Assembly: GCF_021272205.1 (NCBI RefSeq)
Contig: NZ_JAJSDX010000004.1
Location: forward strand, 1-64,000
DNA: 64,000 nucleotides
Source of the DNA: Pantoea sp. Mb-10
Lineage (GTDB): Bacteria; Pseudomonadota; Gammaproteobacteria; Enterobacterales; Enterobacteriaceae
Reading direction: 5' to 3'
The translations under genes were made by a program, and so were the position numbers. The notes beneath the pieces were generated by a model that saw only the letters and a program-made list of their open reading frames with translations, ran no database searches and was not told the origin of the DNA. This document shows positions 62,836 to 64,000 of the stretch, piece after piece; position 1 is the first letter of the stretch, and every line of letters begins with the position of its first letter.

Positions 62836-63534
62836 ATGCTAACGAAAACGGCCGATGTGCTGGCGGCAGCGCTGAAGGCCCGCATTGAAAAAGGCGAGTT
62901 TGCGCAGGGCCGCCTGCCCGCGGAACGGGCGCTGAGTGAACACTACGCCACCACGCGCATTACGCTGCGCGAAGCGCTCGGCCTGCTGGAATCGCAGGGC
63001 GTGATCTTTCGCGAGCTGCGCCGCGGCTGGTTTGTCGCGCCGCCGCGCCTGGTGTATAACCCGGCGCACCATAGCCACTTCCACGCCATGGCCAGCGCGC
63101 AGGGGCGGCAGGCGCGCACCGAGGTCATCGACGCGCAGCGCCAACCGCTTCAGGACGACATCGCGCGTCATCTGCGGCTTAACGAAGGCGACGAGGTTTA
63201 TCGCATCCGACGCTTGCGCCGCATTGATGGTCGCGCGGTGCTGTACGTGGAGCACTATCTCAATCCGGCCTTTTTTCCCGGCCTGCTGGAAGCGGATCTC
63301 ACCCGTTCGCTCACCGAACTGTATGAGCAGCGCTACGGCATTCGTTACGGCAGCGCCCGCTTTACCTTGCTGCCAGGGCCGTTGCCGTCCCACGTCGCGC
63401 CAACGCTCAACGTCGCCAGCGGCACGCCAGGCTTACTGATTACCCGCATCAACCGCGATCGGCGTCAGCGCGTGATTGACTGCGACTGCGAATATTGGCG
63501 CTACGACGCGCTCAGCGTGGAGATTGATCTGTAG
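62836..63534 (+). CDS. GntR-family (HutC/UTRA) regulator, PhnR-like
   Basis: Transcription regulator of the HutC subgroup, 232 residues. The winged helix-turn-helix spans about 5-70 (GRLPAERALSEHYATTRITLREALGLLESQGVIFRELRRGWFV). The UTRA effector domain follows (about 85-225), with EVYRIRRLRRIDGRAVLYVEHYLNP and DCDCEYWRYDALSVEIDL, closely recalling Salmonella PhnR. It is divergent from the ABC-hydrolase operon across a 213-base control region with PhoB boxes for both directions. It probably senses the imported compound or a breakdown product. Confidence 0.88.
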   Translation: MLTKTADVLAAALKARIEKGEFAQGRLPAERALSEHYATTRITLREALGLLESQGVIFRELRRGWFVAPPRLVYNPAHHSHFHAMASAQGRQARTEVIDAQRQPLQDDIARHLRLNEGDEVYRIRRLRRIDGRAVLYVEHYLNPAFFPGLLEADLTRSLTELYEQRYGIRYGSARFTLLPGPLPSHVAPTLNVASGTPGLLITRINRDRRQRVIDCDCEYWRYDALSVEIDL

Positions 63535-63536
63535 CA

Positions 63537-63558
63537 TATTGTGATTTAGATCACGTTA
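63537..63558 (+). promoter_or_regulatory. CRP site upstream of psiE
   Basis: TGTGATTTAGATCACG (63540-63555) matches the CRP consensus TGTGATCTAGATCACA at 14 of 16 positions. It begins 3 bases after the regulator stop and 45 bases before psiE. E. coli psiE is known to be repressed by cAMP-CRP and induced by PhoB. Confidence 0.85.
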
Positions 63559-63602
63559 CAGCATAGTAGCGCCAGAGAATCCCGGTGAAAGAGGCGCTAA
63601 AA

Positions 63603-64000
63603 ATGACAACAAAATCGACCGCGGGGCAGCTGATCGCCTCGGTATTACAGTGGGTGCTCAACACGGGTCTCCTGATTCTGGCGGTAATCCTGGTGGTGTT
63701 TTTGGGTAAGGAAACCATTCATTTGGCCAACGTGCTGTTCAGCACTGGCGAAGAGGCCTCCTCTTATTTGCTGATCGAAGGCATTGTGATTTACTTCCTT
63801 TATTTCGAGTTTATTGCGCTTATCGTGAAATACTTCCAGTCGGGGTATCACTTCCCGCTGCGCTATTTTATTTATATCGGTATTACGGCGATTATCCGCC
63901 TGATCATTGTTGATCATAAAAATCCCTACGATACGCTTTATTATTCAGCCGCCATTTTAATTCTGGTGGTCACGCTGTGGCTGGCAAATAGCAATCGGTT
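63603..64000 (+). CDS. psiE: phosphate-starvation-inducible protein PsiE (3' end cut)
   Basis: Small inner-membrane protein with about four hydrophobic segments; function unknown. The window holds 132 codons and ends inside the gene, a few residues short of the E. coli length of 136. Translated by eye: [61 protein letters not shown] and [16 protein letters not shown], all close to E. coli PsiE. A CRP site lies upstream. I did not find a good Pho box of its own. Confidence 0.93.
   Translation, partial: MTTKSTAGQLIASVLQWVLNTGLLILAVILVVFLGKETIHLANVLFSTGEEASSYLLIEGIVIYFLYFEFIALIVKYFQSGYHFPLRYFIYIGITAIIRLIIVDHKNPYDTLYYSAAILILVVTLWLANSNR

Noticed and set aside
63535..63602. Pho box directly before psiE
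   Set aside because: E. coli psiE is PhoB-induced, so I looked for CTGTCAT pairs at 11-bp steps here. Only the CRP site is convincing; candidate units match at 2-3 of 7 positions.
63645..63917. 90-codon minus-strand frame inside psiE
   Set aside because: It is the reverse-strand shadow of psiE, whose plus-strand translation matches the known protein along its length.

Overview
The window is a gene-dense piece of an enterobacterial chromosome. The 5S rRNA tail, the lysC lysine riboswitch and the RyhB core match Escherichia coli almost base for base, and nearly every protein has a close E. coli relative of the same length. Gene order and moderate protein divergence point to a non-Escherichia member of the order; a Pantoea/Erwinia-type bacterium is my best guess, not a proven one. 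I see no phage, insertion sequence, CRISPR array or tRNA. Coding is almost wall to wall.

Left part (1-17.4 kb): the end of an rRNA operon; metA with MetJ boxes; the glyoxylate-shunt operon aceBAK with its repressor iclR convergent to it; the exopolysaccharide operon yjbEFGH (minus strand), with an RcsAB-like box far upstream and a terminator between yjbE and yjbF; pgi; lysC under a lysine riboswitch; a BASS-family transporter (panS-like); and yhgN (MarC family). Middle (17.6-28.5 kb): asd, then the full glycogen operon glgBXCAP.

Right-middle (28.5-56.3 kb): dcrB, yhhQ, tusA, zntA with a textbook ZntR promoter, yhhN, yhhM, yhhL, rsmD, the ftsYEX cell-division/secretion operon, rpoH with a conserved sigma-E promoter and DnaA box, panM, the branched-chain amino acid importer livKHMGF, the PhoB-boxed glycerol-3-phosphate importer ugpBAECQ, yhhA, ggt, yhhY, the iron-sparing small RNA gene ryhB with its Fur box, and gluconate genes gntR, gntK and gntU.

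Right end (56.3-64 kb): a phosphate-themed neighbourhood. It holds yjbB (Na/Pi transporter with a PhoU-like tail), a five-gene minus-strand operon (binding protein, cytoplasmic alkaline-phosphatase-superfamily hydrolase, two permeases, ATPase), a divergent PhnR-like GntR/UTRA regulator, and psiE (cut by the window end). The operon resembles the Salmonella phnRSTUV aminoethylphosphonate importer, but it carries a hydrolase and has no phnW or phnX beside it. A 16/18 Pho box sits exactly 10 bp ahead of a plausible -10 for this operon, and PhoB-like repeats also face the regulator. This predicted phosphate-starvation system for importing and cleaving an unknown organophosphorus compound is the most interesting item here.

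Compared with E. coli K-12 (from memory), the window joins segments from two regions: the metA-psiE region near 91 min and the glg-gnt-rpoH-dcrB region near 77 min. The second lies between panS and yjbB.
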